64,000 nucleotides of DNA from Atriophallophorus winterbourni (GCA_013407085.1 JACCGJ010002764.1:29088-93087); one strand, 5' to 3'. Counted from the first letter of the stretch, positions 10,336 through 22,068 are shown. Made by a program: numbers and translations. Notes: generated from the sequence alone by a model not told the origin.

Positions 10336-12189
10336 TCGACAATAGTGTTTCAAATCAAATTCGCGAAAACACAACTCAATCTTGAGATATCCCTAATACC
10401 TTTTCTGATTATTAAAAGATTATTTTCCCAGGGACAAAAACAATTATGGGAGGAATAATTAGGTTGGATTATTTCTTCACAATTAACGAGAAAACAAATA
10501 TTGAGATAGGATGTTACATTATCACATTATTTAGAGACATCCTGTTCATGAAAAAATCTGTGGTATCAATTATGTCTGTGAAGGCTCAAATATTCTCATG
10601 TTTACAGGCTTTTGTAGGCTTTTGTGGTCCGAATTACGGATTGGAGCTAACTTGCGAGCATCAACAATTTTGAGTGCATTAGTGAACGGGAAATCCAGAC
10701 AGACTTAAAAACGTTGCTGAGAAATGAGCAATATTTCTAACAGACAAGAGAGAAAGCATGAATAAATTGGAATTATTGCAATCAACAACTAGTAGAAGCA
10801 AATAATTTCAACTTTCTTTGTGTCGCTAATGACGCTCGCGCTTAATAGTCAGAACTGAGGTCAACATTTTTCCAAAATTTTTCTGAGAAATCGAAGCGAT
10901 TCAAAACCAGCTAGAAATTGAAGCAGCGAATTATGTCAGCGCTAAGATAATGCTGTTTCTTCAATGTGTCAGTACTGTTCTACAAACAAAGTTGTTTGGA
11001 ACTACAACAACATTTCATGTGTATTTCATGGGCATGAAATGCTAGGTTCCGGCATAAAAATGGCGTTGATGTTTCAAGTGAATCATTTGTGTGGTAACCC
11101 ATTTCGCCACAGCGTACATGAACAATAAATTACAAGCACTCACCAATTTGGGTGATCGCTTTTCATATAGCAAATTGAATGAAAGCTTTAATTAGATATT
11201 TTCTCAAAATATATTTTAGACATTTCTGAATTATATTATTGGTCCAGATTTGAGCATGAGTTCGTTATACGGATGGAGATAAGATGAAGGATAATATATT
11301 TGTTAATATTATGAAGATTTAGGATCACGTATTGTCAAGCGTCGAATCCTAACACTCGGATGGTATGTGGTGCACTAGGAAGGATTTCAGAATAACGATC
11401 CTAGAGGCAAAATTCTGCAAAAAAGTAGGACAACGCAAGCCGTAACCATTGATCAAGGTACGCCGAAGCGGTGACCGCTTCAATGGAGTTTGTTGACACG
11501 CTGTCGATAGACAAATCAGATCGAGGTGGCAGCTGTCCAGCCATTCCAAGGCTAGTGTTGTGCTCATGCTATTTGCTTATGAAAGTAGGTGTCTGTTCTT
11601 ATCTTCGTGAGGCACGTAATATTTTCCTCTAACGAATTGGGTTGTGATGTGAGATTTGTGTATGCACGTGACTAGTGATAAATTGGGTCACAACTGACAA
11701 ATAAATGAATCACTTGAATTTGGCGTTGTTAATGTTTCACCCATTGTCTCGAATCTCTCTCGAACTGCGTAATATACTTTACTAAAGCGAACGCGCTAAA
11801 TTCCTTCTGAACACTTGACAAATATTTTTTTGAAAATTATAAATATCGATTTCTACACATATTCTTGTAAGTTGGCGGAACGTTAACGTAGATATGACGT
11901 TATAACAAACATTTTAACTTCTGATTCCAACCGCTGAGCACCTCGGGAAATGTACTCAACCCAGAAACGGGCTAAGCAAGATGTGTACCAGTTTAAGCGA
12001 TTCGTAGCACGCAGTCAAAAATTAGAAAATATGGGTGGAGACGGGATGATAATTGTTTCAGGACCATCGATATATAATTGTGTGAACGTTTCTGAAAATC
12101 TATTGGGTTGTGTACATAGACATTGAGAATACTCGATGCTAAACTAAACACGTCAGACCCCGCGTTTCAAGCCCACTTTTCAATTATAT
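10336..12189. other. Non-coding duplicated sequence
   Basis: Matches 45,431-47,229. Copy A lacks about 85 bp near 10,630 and has about 55 bp extra near 10,850. About 11,108-11,280 corresponds to the possible exon at 46,174-46,350 but is broken here by a TAG and a frameshift. Confidence 0.55.
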
Positions 12190-12600
12190 CACATCATCGA
12201 TGTCAACTATTAAAACTTCAATCACGTTAACACATGACTCTGACAACAACAACAGCATTAAATAAGCACATAATAAAGAACAAACCACAATGCAAATAAA
12301 TATGAGTGCCACGTTTAGAGCAGTTTTTCGGTTACGTTCTTCTCCTGACACAGACGTTTTGTCAGATAAACGGTGATAGTCAGGACAGGGAAGATGACAA
12401 ATTAGTAGACAACCCACCACCACTTATTTGACCGTACCGCTAAACAGCCTATAATACGCCTACATTGTGTCTTGTCTCGTCAGAATGACCAGGTTCATTG
12501 GTCGATTTTCCTCTTAGTGTGTATCCACATCAATCTTATACAAGTGCACACGGTCAACTTGTAACCAGCGACACAGCCACCCATATGGGTAAAAGTACGC
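12190..12600 (-). repeat. PLE-end repeat, minus orientation, copy A
   Basis: Read on minus: ATTGATGTGGATACACACTA, a GGTCATTC block, TTTAGCGGTA, GGTGGTGGGTTG, a CCTGACTATCACC block and a strongly altered hammerhead (12,335-12,375). It forms an inverted pair with 13,300-13,640, about 700 bp apart, the same head-outward arrangement as the PLE at 6.1-8.0 kb. The sequence between them has no recognisable PLE protein. Confidence 0.65.
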
Positions 12601-13299
12601 AAATTACGGATGTAATGCGATGCTTAGTTTGAATCGTAGCGAACTACACTGATACGGTAGTAATGCGTGTTCAATTTTTAGTGACAATTTATTTTAAATT
12701 CAGCCAGAGATAAAACCAGAACACTGATATTGATTTTTAGATATTACGCTACAAATTTTACGATATTGTGTGAGATTATCGTCAGGCCTTCGGCTTTGTA
12801 GAATCCTAAATGAATTCACCTAGCGCTGTCTGGGTTAGAACGTCATGTTGTGGCGGCGGTAGAAGGATTGAGTTTGATCGTACCGTATCTCATGTCGTAA
12901 TTTGCAGTACGATAGTCGCACACACTAAGAAGGTCATTCGCACCAACATTCAGCACGTAACTATTGCGCTTGGCTCCCAGCATGGTGAATAATCGTTGGT
13001 TCAACCCTGTGGTCCACTTTTCCACTTTTCCCTAAAGAGAATGCCGATTGGCGAAACTCATGTATTTAGCACATGACAAGAACCAAACCTCCCATATTCA
13101 TCAATCGATTGAAATATGTTTGAGACCGATCGGGTATTTATAATTCGTAATATTATATAACTAACGGGGTTTAGGTTAACCATTGATGCGAAAGTAAATA
13201 GTTGTTATACACCTTATAGCTCTAAGTTAAATAAATTATTGTTTCTCTTCAAAACAGCTTATCCGTAACCCGTTAGTTATGTACGTTTGCGCTTGTGGG
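12601..13299. other. Spacer between the inverted PLE-end repeats, copy A
   Basis: Both strands have ~60-codon frames here (12,810-12,992 plus; 12,843-13,025 minus) that are also open in copy B. The minus frame contains NVGANDLL and a conserved YDMRYG block. I cannot assign it to a family; it may be the remnant of the element's internal part. Confidence 0.4.
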
Positions 13300-13640
13300 C
13301 CGCTGTGTCAATAGACCTCGGCATTGTTCAATTTTATTAGATTGATGTGGATACACACTATTTGGCAAATCGACAAATGATCCTGGTCATTCCGACGTGA
13401 CAATGCACACTGTAGGTATTAGTATAGGATTTTAGCGGTAAGATCAAATCAGTGGTGGGGGGTTGACTACTACTTAATTGTGTTCCCTGTTCTGATGATC
13501 ACCCTTCGTCAGAGGAAGCCCGTGTGTCAGAAGAGTAACGTTGCCCAAAACCTGTTTTAACCAAGTGTACTCAAATTTATCTGCATTATGAATGCACGAT
13601 CGGACCCAATCTTATTACAATTGATTGTTAACAAACCACA
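13300..13640 (+). repeat. PLE-end repeat, plus orientation, copy A
   Basis: Inverted partner of 12,190-12,600 with the same block order. The hammerhead position at 13,501-13,548 is degraded: CGTCAGAGGAAGC and GTGTGTCAGAAGAG remain, and GAAAC has become GTAAC. Counterpart in copy B: 48,390-48,700. Confidence 0.65.
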
Positions 13641-15109
13641 CGATTACCTTATGCTTCCAAATCTTTCCACCACGAAACCGTTTTTAATCTGCATACGCCA
13701 CGTGTCTGTTTTATCTTATTTATAAACAAGCTTCGTGCCCGCCGGTTTAATTTCAGGTATCACCATGTTGGTTCCGTTTGAGCGACCTTGACAAACTCAT
13801 TATCATTCTGAATTTATGTGATACAATTGTCATAATCGTGAAAACGTTTTTGATTCTTGCGATATGGTGATTGTTACTTGCTGTCATCGTCCCGCGGGAG
13901 GGTGATGTTGTACAATATCGTGATAGGTATCATGATTAACACACTTCATAATCGCACTTAACTCTTCTGTGATGTCACCGAAATCGTTTCATGCGAAAGG
14001 AACGGGTGATAACTGCCGAGTCACAATGGTGCATCTCAAACATAGTTGTACATCACAAGCGCATGAATGTTTCATGATCCGCAGCTTTTAGAAAAACTAA
14101 ACAATCTCTGTCTCTCTAAAACGAATGATTAATCTACAAAGATATAAATGTACTACGTCACGATCGAAAGTCACACTTTATAGTGTATTGGCGTGAATCT
14201 GATTAATGTCATAAAAACTCACGGATTCCTCGATAATTCCAAACTACAATAAAGGATGTAATTGAGATAACAATTACAAGAAAACCATGTGAGTCTTCAA
14301 AATTCAAAAAAAGAATAATAAATTATAGTGTTGATTATTAGATGTCAAAAATATAAAATGAGAAAATGCGTTTGTGAAGTTATTTGCTTGGTCGATTAGT
14401 TTCGAAATCCGTTCTTTGATTCATGTCACGGAAACGGATACGTAGTTCTAGTATAACGTTTTCAGTATTACTTTTATCATAACTGAACTGCAGTTCCCAG
14501 TTACCAATTTCACCGTGTTTGAACGTGGACGAATGCTAATATGGTTGATTTTTCTCGAAACATTTCCTATGCGATTAACCAAAATTATACCAGTTGACCG
14601 CGAAAAGGTTTTTTTTCAAACACGTTGCGTTTGACGTGCACAACACATGGACTAAAGTGATTTGAGCTTCAACAATTCTTGTCATTTCACTGAATGCGAC
14701 CTATCTAGCACGCTCAACTTACTCTGAGGTATTTATTCCACCACAGCATTAAAGGTGAGTGCTCTCCACATGAATGTTTTTCATTTTTGTTACTACTAAT
14801 AAGTAAGTAAGTCCTTCGAAATATTCACAAAGATGATCACAACGGTCCACATTGGAAGCACTTGATTCAGGTTTTTACTTCCATTTTAGCTCATCAACAG
14901 TGTATAGCCTCTGTTATGGGTCGGTTTCGAAAACAAGACCAAACAGGTTTCGAAGACTGTGTCCTGATGTTTGGTTGATGTTGGTATTAGAAATTATACA
15001 CGCTCACGCGAATAATTCACCATTTTATGCGTCAACATTGGATTAACTTGAAAAGTTGTAAAAACTGCAGTTTTGTCACTTTAGCAGTTGAAAGATCGGT
15101 TTTATAGCA
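13641..15109. other. Non-coding duplicated sequence
   Basis: Matches 48,700-50,530 apart from a B-only stretch of about 400 bp (50,025-50,425). No gene or structured RNA recognised. Confidence 0.55.
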
Positions 15110-15246
15110 TAGCATTTCGTTCATGCTCATGGGTTTAAAAGACATCTACATGAGTGTGGTCTCAGGAGATTGAGAATGTCGGCCGTACCAACCTTATAAA
15201 TCAATGACATACAGTTTCAAGCATATGAGGATCCTGATCCTACTGT

Positions 15247-15288
15247 CCCCACCTAATGAATGCAAACATCGCCAAACCGACCGTTGGA
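15247..15288 (+). ncRNA. Retrozyme-type hammerhead, degraded
   Basis: Layout CCCCAC, CUAAUGA (G5 changed to A), a weakened stem II (AUGC against GCC), AAACCGACC and GUUGG. The G5 change alone should abolish cleavage. Confidence 0.7.
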
Positions 15289-15477
15289 ATGTGTGTGATG
15301 GAAATGCATACATGTAGCAATTTGTTTCATGGTGATGCGTTAGAAAGTATTATAGACGTCTTTTGTCACAGGTTGAACAGGTTGATCTAACCAGACTTAT
15401 CCAACAGTGGCCGACAAGCGCTACTCGTTTACCCTTCACCCACTGTTCTAATTGCAGGCGGATCATAATCTTACTGT

Positions 15478-15518
15478 CCCTACCATGATGAGTACAAACT
15501 GCACGAAACCGGTCAGGG
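15478..15518 (+). ncRNA. Retrozyme-type hammerhead, degraded
   Basis: Stem II (GUACAAACUGCAC), GAAACCGGUC and the following AGGG are well kept, but the core reads CAUGAUGA with an extra A after C3, so activity is unlikely. Confidence 0.72.
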
Positions 15519-15619
15519 TGTGTGTGATGGGAATGAATGCATATGAACATCTTTATTGTTTCATAGCATTTTTAACATTTTCTTTACTCTGTTAATTCGG
15601 AAGACAACATAATTTCCAG

Positions 15620-15796
15620 GATTATGCTGATCAGTTTGCTCAAGACTTCTTTTATTCTTGAATGAACAATAAATTTCGCAAACATATTGAAAAATTCCGT
15701 GACCGATCGGGTAAACATATTGATGTTATGAATCGGCTAGAGCAGTTTGTTGATAACGTCCTACTTGAGACGCATAAGATTCATCTGTTCAAGGAT
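15620..15796 (+). pseudogene. Decayed spliced exon of an unidentified gene, copy A
   Basis: The segment is bounded by an acceptor-like AATTTCCAG and a strong donor GTGAGT, and is 177 bp, exactly 59 codons. The frame reads DYADQFAQDFFYS, one TGA stop, then MNNKFRKHIEKFRDRSGK and HIDVMNRLEQFVDNVL, ending ETHKIHLFKD. Charged, regular composition and an intact frame apart from one stop suggest a former host exon rather than chance. Copy B (50,885-51,063) keeps much of the peptide but has frame changes and a lost donor GT. The protein family was not recognised. No neighbouring exon was identified. Confidence 0.5.
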
Positions 15797-16119
15797 GTGA
15801 GTTCGAACAGGATGCAGGTTTTAATTGAATTTAGCTGACCATTCCTAAGCTGGCTAACATTTGCACAGGACATGGTGATTTAGGTAGAGATGGTTAAAAT
15901 AGATCTGCGAGATTTTGATCAATACCAACACCTTTTACATTATCTGGAACACTTTAATATTTTTAGTTGTTTGCAGGTGCGATTGAAATTCGCTGACCAA
16001 CTATAATGTTTGCGTAATTAGTGTGCAGACACGGAATTTTGTGTTGTGCACAAAATGTTCATAATCTACCTTTCTATCTTGACAAAATCATCACCCGACA
16101 TATCATTTGCTATTCTTAG

Positions 16120-16335
16120 CCAGCTTAGGATTGGTGAAGTGAATGCGATTTAAGCGAGAACAGGTTGGTAGTGCCCAGCCTATCCAACGGTGGCTCAACT
16201 CAACTTGTTTACAATTGTGAAATTGATTTAGGAATTGCCAATCCTGATCTAACCACCGTAGCTGTTGTGTACAAACTGCATGAAACGCGTCATGAGATAT
16301 TTGATGAAAATCAAGCATATATGAATATTTTTACA
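16120..16335 (+). repeat. Hammerhead monomer remnant, copy A
   Basis: The monomer blocks GAACAGGTTGGT, CCTATCCAACGGTGGC, CTTGTTTAC and AATCCTGATCTAACC are present, followed by a ruined ribozyme (GTACAAACTGCATGAAACGCG). In copy B (51,400-51,800) it lies behind a PLE-end fragment with a degraded hammerhead at 51,447-51,495; in A that piece has been deleted. Confidence 0.6.
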
Positions 16336-16649
16336 CATTCAAACGAGTAAGTGTACCTTCTGTCTTTAATTCTTTCACTAGAAAAGAAAAATGAATGAAT
16401 GTATATAATTTGTTCACACAGCAAACTGGCTAATTGAACGGTACGCTTTCAAAATTGCTGAAATAAATTGTGAAAACAATTTATCTCGAACGCTTCGAAA
16501 CGTTCACGGTTACATTGAAAATGTATATCTTGTTTCCTAGTGTTACAATCAACGTACAGCGTATGATAATGTGTTACATTCATGCGATAACGTCATTGCA
16601 TTTTGGAATTCATGTCGATTCTCAGCGTCACTGTGAAAATCGGTCAACA

Positions 16650-17060
16650 ATAAACGGAACATCACTTCTCGTATCTTGGTGAAAATATTGCGGATGACCC
16701 CTAGCTAGGCATCAAGGTTGATCAGTTGATTGAAGGAGTAGTTGACATCTTGTCCAGTTTGAACTTTCTTAGCTGATGCAAACGCAAAGTGACTGTGAAC
16801 ACAAAAGTGATGGTGTACACCGCGTGCGTACTAAATGCTTCAGTGAACAGCAACGAACACTGAATCTCCCATGCAAGACACGCACGAAGATGAATGCATT
16901 TCATCAAATGAAACTTTGCAGTATGTTCGAGAGATCGTGTATGGACAGTGATAAATGCAGAAGTGCTTACTGATGCTTGTCTACAAAGCATTATCACCCT
17001 ATTAGGACACGCCGCTTGCGTTAGCCGAGTTATTTATACAACAAAATGTTGTACTGTATT
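16650..17060 (+). pseudogene. LINE-X reverse transcriptase C-terminal region (plus), copy A
   Basis: On the plus strand the blocks are FSYLGENIADD, IKVDQLI..V..LSSLN, VNTKVMVYTACVLN, a broken ..ERRLNAFHM-like region, and VINAEVL..A.LQSI.TLL. This is the well-known LINE ending in which F.YLGS.I..D..L..EI..RI, K..VY.ACVLS.LLYGSETW, and V.N.EVL.RA follow in order. Many stops and shifts are present. Copy B keeps only the first 150 bp (52,110-52,262). Confidence 0.62.
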
Positions 17061-17679
17061 ATAAAGAGTTATAGTCAGAAAGCCGACTTTCAAACCTACC
17101 GCGAAAGAGATATAACAGCTCTTGACATTATTTCAACTCAATAGATCATGCTTACTCTTGACTCTTTTGTAAGTAGGCACTATGTAAAGCGTCTCCTCCA
17201 AACTGGTGACAGTAGATTCTGTTGAAGTTAAATCAAACCGAAAGGTTGTGAATGCTACCGATCGACCGAGTACTGCCTATTTTTGCGCGCACTGCGGAGA
17301 GACTTTTCCTCCCGAAACGGACTGTTACGTCGTTTGAAACCTTCGAGCGAGGCTTACAACAAAGTCATTATACTTTTGGAATTCTGTTATATCTTTTTAC
17401 TCCGGGATCATTCCGACAGACTCGACATACCTGATGAAATGTGTGAGCACACTGGGACACATTCGCAACACTTTACGCTTTGGCAGATCTATTCACGCGA
17501 TTACAATTCCCTTTAAATATGAGACAACCGTGCTTTGTTTTTTTTAACCTGAATGTTTGCTAAATCAATAAAACTCCGACAGATAAACCCTTTTAACATT
17601 TTGGGCTGCTGATTATGAAAAACATTCTAGATCGCTTTCGAGTAGCTTTCTGATACATAAAACGTCTGCCATAAAGATT

Positions 17680-18340
17680 TACGTTTGGAGCATGGATTTC
17701 CAATTCACTCGGTCGAACATAAACTATGTGCTCATGCTAACTATTTCATGCCAGTAATAAGTGCATCGAACAATCTGTGACGAAAATACTATATAACCAT
17801 AAGTTCCTCGGTTCCTTTTCCCCCTACATTCTCTGCAAAGTGATTTCGACCAGCATCTGTCCTTATATCGAATATTTTATACCTGCATATGATCCTTGGT
17901 TGAAAAAAGATGCTCAGCTATTAAGATCTCCACAGCGCAGAGCTATCAAACTGGTCCTAAGACATTCTAATTATCCATAGGAAATTAGACTTAAAATACT
18001 GAAATAGCATTCGGCTCAATAGAGACGAAAACGAGGAGCACGAATATTCATTTGGTCAGTGCTTAATCAAACGTATCTTTCTTTCAGTAGTTTGTTTCAT
18101 ATTTCCAATAATACACATCTGCGTGGCAACCAACTTTACCAACAGCATAGCAGGTTGGACTGCAGCAAATATACATTTTTCTTTCGCAATGTGAAATTGT
18201 GGAACAGTTTACCTTATCATGTGGTACAATCTGGAACATTTTATGTTTTCAAGAAATCACTAGATGTTCACATGAAAGAGTATTTGTTTACGTTTAACAA
18301 TATTCTCAAACAATATTTTGATATTTTTACTATCTGACCA
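17680..18340 (+). pseudogene. Jockey/CR1-like reverse transcriptase C-terminus (A only)
   Basis: The plus-strand frames encode DLGAWISNSL (about 17,680), then CPYIEYFIPAYDPWLKKDAQ and LLRSPQRRAIKLV (17,777-17,980), then HLRGN and FFRNVKLWNSLPYHVVQSGT followed by FKKSLD (18,059-18,337). These are the family's Y.R..LEYA.P.W.PWL.KD, QRRATKL and VWNSLP..VV....FK..LD blocks in order. The frame is interrupted. In copy B it is missing up to the very tail: sequence resumes at TGTTCACAT, a microhomology shared by both edges. Confidence 0.78.
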
Positions 18341-19269
18341 GATGTACATTTGTGTGGGTCTTGTAAAGCATAGCTATTTACCCGCATATCATCTATGAAT
18401 GGAAAAACCTACAAAAGTCTTTATTTTTTCTATGGTCATACATTGTTTGTTTGGCATATTAGAATTTGAAAGTATATTCTAATATTTCTTTAAAACAACA
18501 GAAAAGCATGCGTCCTTAAATAATCGAGGGCTGAATACGCAAAAACATGAAACTGGAAAATTATCGGAAAAGCCATATACGATTAAAGATTTTGAAGTAT
18601 ATCAGATGCAATATCCTGCACAAAACACCGATTCACATACTTCGATCTTTAGCTTCATCAGAGAGTTTAAAAGCTACAGGGAAGAATAGTGGTCGTTAGG
18701 TCGGAAAAATTGTGATTAGCAATAACTCAAGGTCATCTGTACTTACGTTTTTCTTCATCCTTAACCGAAATTTCTATAAATTTTTAAATAAACGTTTCAC
18801 GGAAGCATGGAAAATGTATAGTTATAGAATAAATTGCCCTCAATGATCCAATAAATATATCCCTTTAGTTGCGACAACTATGAGTAAAACGTATGATAGA
18901 TGTTCAATATATCGATGTTTTTGATGACAATATACAGTTTCGAACGATTAATAGAGGCAGCCTGGGATTTACCAACATCGTTCTGTATTGGGTGAAAATT
19001 ATCGACCGTTGCTCGGTACAGCAATTCGATGCGTCTCCGGCAAATAAACTAAGAATTCAAATACTATCAATAATGGCCTTCTTTGGACGATGTCGGTCTT
19101 GGATATACATTATAAGCGCATGATGGTTCATTGCTCCACAGCGTTTCGAATGACTGAACAGTCTGATACGCGAATGACAATCCATCCCTCAGTGCTTACA
19201 GCAATAGACAGGCCTCGGGCTATCGGCGTCAGTAGCACGTTGCCGATTCGAGTTTCAGCAGCCAAGAGC
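18341..19269. other. Non-coding duplicated sequence
   Basis: Matches 52,300-53,300. No gene recognised; AT-rich with short non-conserved frames. Confidence 0.55.
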
Positions 19270-19760
19270 TGCATCCACGTTTCCTCAACTTGACGCTGTA
19301 CACAATGCCTTCATAGTGAGCGGTCAAGAACAAATTCTTCCTAATTCGTACAATCGATGCCTTAGGTTATCATATTTTTTTGCAATAGTCTTTGTACCGC
19401 TAGTGCGATCTACCCAATTGTCGATTTCCTGATTTCAACTCACCATGGAGTTGATCTTCCGGAATTGGACAATTTTCCATCCTGTGCACATGAAACAGTA
19501 TGCTTTAATGGCACTGTCATTGCTGGGTGAACATGCACTGTATAGCAGCTTTTGAGAACATTTTAGCGTTTATTACATTGTCCATCAACGGTATGTTTAG
19601 GATACTACGGATGCTTCGTAAATAAAACGTTTTCAGCATATGTTCATGTCTTTCGTGGATGGTCCGGGTCTCACTGACGTAAAGTAAATCACTTATTACA
19701 CACGCGCTGTAAACCGCTATCTTTGTCTTCATAGTAAATCTGGGGTTTGCCCAGTTTCAG
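19270..19760 (-). pseudogene. LINE-X 3' coding end (minus), copy A
   Basis: On minus: KTKIAVYSACVISDLLYVSE then RHEHMLKTFYLRSIRSILNI, PLMDNVINAK, AAIQCMFT, then frame-shifted HVHRMENCPIPEDQ..GELKSGNRQLGR. This is the LINE ending K..VY.ACVLS.LLYGSETW, ERRLN.FHLR..R.ILNI.W.D.V.N.EVL.RA, RLRWLGHV.RM..GRIPKDLL.GEL. It is broken. Related copies are at 22,200-22,820, 53,300-53,800, 55,440-55,890 and 60,560-62,090. Confidence 0.75.
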
Positions 19761-19769
19761 GCGTAAATA

Positions 19770-20606
19770 AAGCTTTTCATCAGACCGCTCTTTGTTGACA
19801 AACACGTCCTCAAAACGGACATGAAAGCTCTCGGAATTGATCATTCGGGTTAGGAAGAAATTGTTTTTATCCGCTCCAGTCAGGTACTGTGTTAAGCTTT
19901 ATCTGCACATTGTAGAAGAACTGATGCTGTTGAACGTAGATCGTACAGTCACCATACAACTGCCGTCCAACGGACGACTAGTATCTATCGGTTTCTGAGC
20001 TATCGGGGATATTTCTTCAGAATTGAACTGTTATGGATCATTAAACTGTGAAAAACTTTTGAGAAAAATCGATGCTCGATAGAAGGAGAAAAATCACAAT
20101 AAATAAACATTAATTTATGACAATAAGCTCACCAGTTTGGATTTCTTTTATATGAAAAAAAAATTCGTTAGAAATCAAGCATGCTCAGTAATTATTCATC
20201 AAAATATTTTATTAAATGTAATGACTTTCCATTGGTAACATGGATTGCTTCCTAACATGTTATTTGAAAATTTAACAACTGTAGAACATTTCGGAAAAAA
20301 ACATCCGGTTTTCTGCAATATAAAACGTCAGCTTAAACAGTAGAATAAGAGATCTTCATTATCGTGTAAATATGTTTCTAAGTATTGGGTTAGAGCAGTT
20401 CTGAATAAACGTTTTCACTCTGATGCACAAGCGGGTTAGAGATGCTGATCGATCTTGTATTTGTCTAAACGACATGAAATCGCTCGTACTTAAATACACG
20501 ACCGGTGAGTTTTTGGATGTGCGAAGTGAAAGAGCAATTCGTGATTATCACGAGCTTTCGAACATCACATTCTGGCATGAAACAAGGGCAGGAATCGCCG
20601 AGAATT
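19770..20606. other. Duplicated sequence including the empty site of the hammerhead insertion
   Basis: Matches 53,800-55,240 and 55,890-56,760. Around 20,340 it carries the AGTAGAATAAGAGATCTTC sequence that corresponds to the uninterrupted target of the insertion at 54,380. The frame 20,423-20,641 has no intact counterpart in B. Confidence 0.6.
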
Positions 20607-21131
20607 TTAATGACGACATTCGCGAAATCGTAATATTTTAATGCTGGTTAAACGTGCACTGCGTGATAAGGGCTTGAAGTGTAACGTTTGGCACAAAATC
20701 CACCGGCAAATCTGATCGAAGTGACAACGGGGACAGACACATTTGAGGTTCAGTTTTGTGGGTGCTGAATTGTCCATAAAATAGAGGTGTGTTTTCTCAT
20801 ATGCCTTGTCCTCAATAAACGCCTTTGACCAATCGGGTATTCTCCTGTGTTGTTGCATTCTTTGGTGAACCTGATTAGCGTTGAATAGGTTGACTGCCTT
20901 AAGGAATCGAAACACAATGGATGAGCGCGCGTGTAACGCGGGGCTAATGTGGTTATTAGAGGACCGATGACCCGAATGTTGCGATAATTGACAAGATGTT
21001 GTCCAGCTGTGATTTTCAGTTGTTTCAGCGTTTTCAAGTTGGAACAAGACAGAGGAATCAGTTAACAATGACGCATGCATGAGTGCGAACAGCACGAAAT
21101 CGGTCCTAGGGTGTGATGAAGATGCATGCAA
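20607..21131 (-). other. 174-codon open frame, unassigned
   Basis: The longest open frame in the window without transposon motifs. Its first 25 residues are read through the reverse of a hammerhead remnant (21,074-21,110). The middle (VHQRMQQH, KAFIEDK, NSAPTKLNLK) has a degraded match in copy B (56,820-57,000). I see no signal peptide, membrane segment or known motif. The partial overlap with a non-coding repeat and the decay in B argue for a chance frame, but its length is unusual for this AT-rich sequence. Confidence 0.2.
21074..21110 (+). ncRNA. Retrozyme-type hammerhead, 5' half lost, copy A
   Basis: GAGUGCGAACAGCAC and GAAAUCGGUC are preserved, but the CUGAUGA core reads CAUGCAUGA and the upstream stem I arm is gone. 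The equivalent at 59,437-59,475 in copy B is worse. The monomer tail GATGCATGCAAATGAGCAT follows in both. Confidence 0.7.
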
Positions 21132-21799
21132 ATGAGCATTAATGAATTAGATTCTCAACCTACACAGATAACTCAAATCGTTTTTAACAAAAATGCAAGT
21201 GGAAAAATTGTTCGGGCGTCTTACTTTTTATAAAAACGAGTACGTCTAGAGTGAAAAAAATGCATATTAAAAATGAGAAATTGATAGATACATATATATA
21301 CGCATACAACTAAACAGGATCAAAAAGTATTCAGAATTTCATGATGAAATAAACACATAGCATAACAACTACCATAGTATTGTGAATATAAGTTTATTGG
21401 AAACAAATAACATAAAATCATGTAGAGTCATTTATTTACATCCAGAAATAGAACTCACCTTGGCAAAACGCGTATTCTGCGAATGAATGACAAACAAGTG
21501 ATTATTCGTTTGTTAAGAATAAGTTGACTCAAGCGTCTACAAAACACACTCCGACCATTGCCGGATAATATATTTGAAAGAAGTTTTAATTATAATAACT
21601 ATCCTGTTTTTTCGCGTAAACGACCATATCTTAAATGAAAAAATCTCAATCAGCAGGTTAATGTATCAGGTTATGAAGCTGAGTGACGCAAAGTAACTGT
21701 GGTTAAATTTGCTCGGATAATTGATCAAAAGGTACTATCAAAATCCACAGAATACAGACGATCGTTTCCATGACGGTCCATCACACACACGCACACACA

Positions 21800-21838
21800 T
21801 CACAGCGAGATTCTAGATGCTTGCACTCATCAGATATT
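21800..21838 (-). ncRNA. Retrozyme-type hammerhead on minus strand, degraded
   Basis: On minus CUGAUGA is intact and followed by GUGCAAGCAUC (weakened stem II), UAGAAUCUCGC in place of GAAACCGGUC, and a long GUGUGUG run. It faces away from the plus-strand copy at 22,025-22,068. Copy B counterpart: 60,160-60,204. Confidence 0.55.
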
Positions 21839-22024
21839 GACTGTGGGATAAGGATATTCAAATGTGATTGAACAGGTTGACCGCGTGAACCCTTATGTTT
21901 AACACCATCCACGTGTGTGTGAGTACATGTGACAGAAAACATTGGTCGTTCAATCATATCCAACGGTAGCTTATAATCGGAACATGTATACCAGGCTTTA
22001 CACTAAGGTTCCTGAGCGTACTGT

Positions 22025-22068
22025 CCATACCTGAGGAGTGCCAACAGCAAAAAACCGTTCGATATGTA
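22025..22068 (+). ncRNA. Retrozyme-type hammerhead, degraded, copy A
   Basis: CCAUAC, CUGAGGA (U7 to G, which is tolerated), GUGCCAACAGCA, AAAAACCGUUC, GAUAUG. Stem I still pairs in part, but G12 is lost. Copy B counterpart: 60,384-60,425, which keeps GCACGAAAAC but has C3 changed to U. Confidence 0.62.

Larger units (their letters stand above)
15110..15560 (+). repeat. Decayed tandem hammerhead monomers, copy A
   Basis: About two copies of the 233-bp monomer seen in fresh form at 54,380-54,941. The two ribozyme positions (15,247 and 15,478) are 231 bp apart, and the linker keeps the monomer order: GGTTTAA, TGAACAGGTTG, CTTATCCAACAGTGGC, CCCACTGTT, GGATC(C)TGAT, CTTACTGTCCC. Both ribozymes are broken. 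This shows the family was already tandem before the large duplication. Confidence 0.8.
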
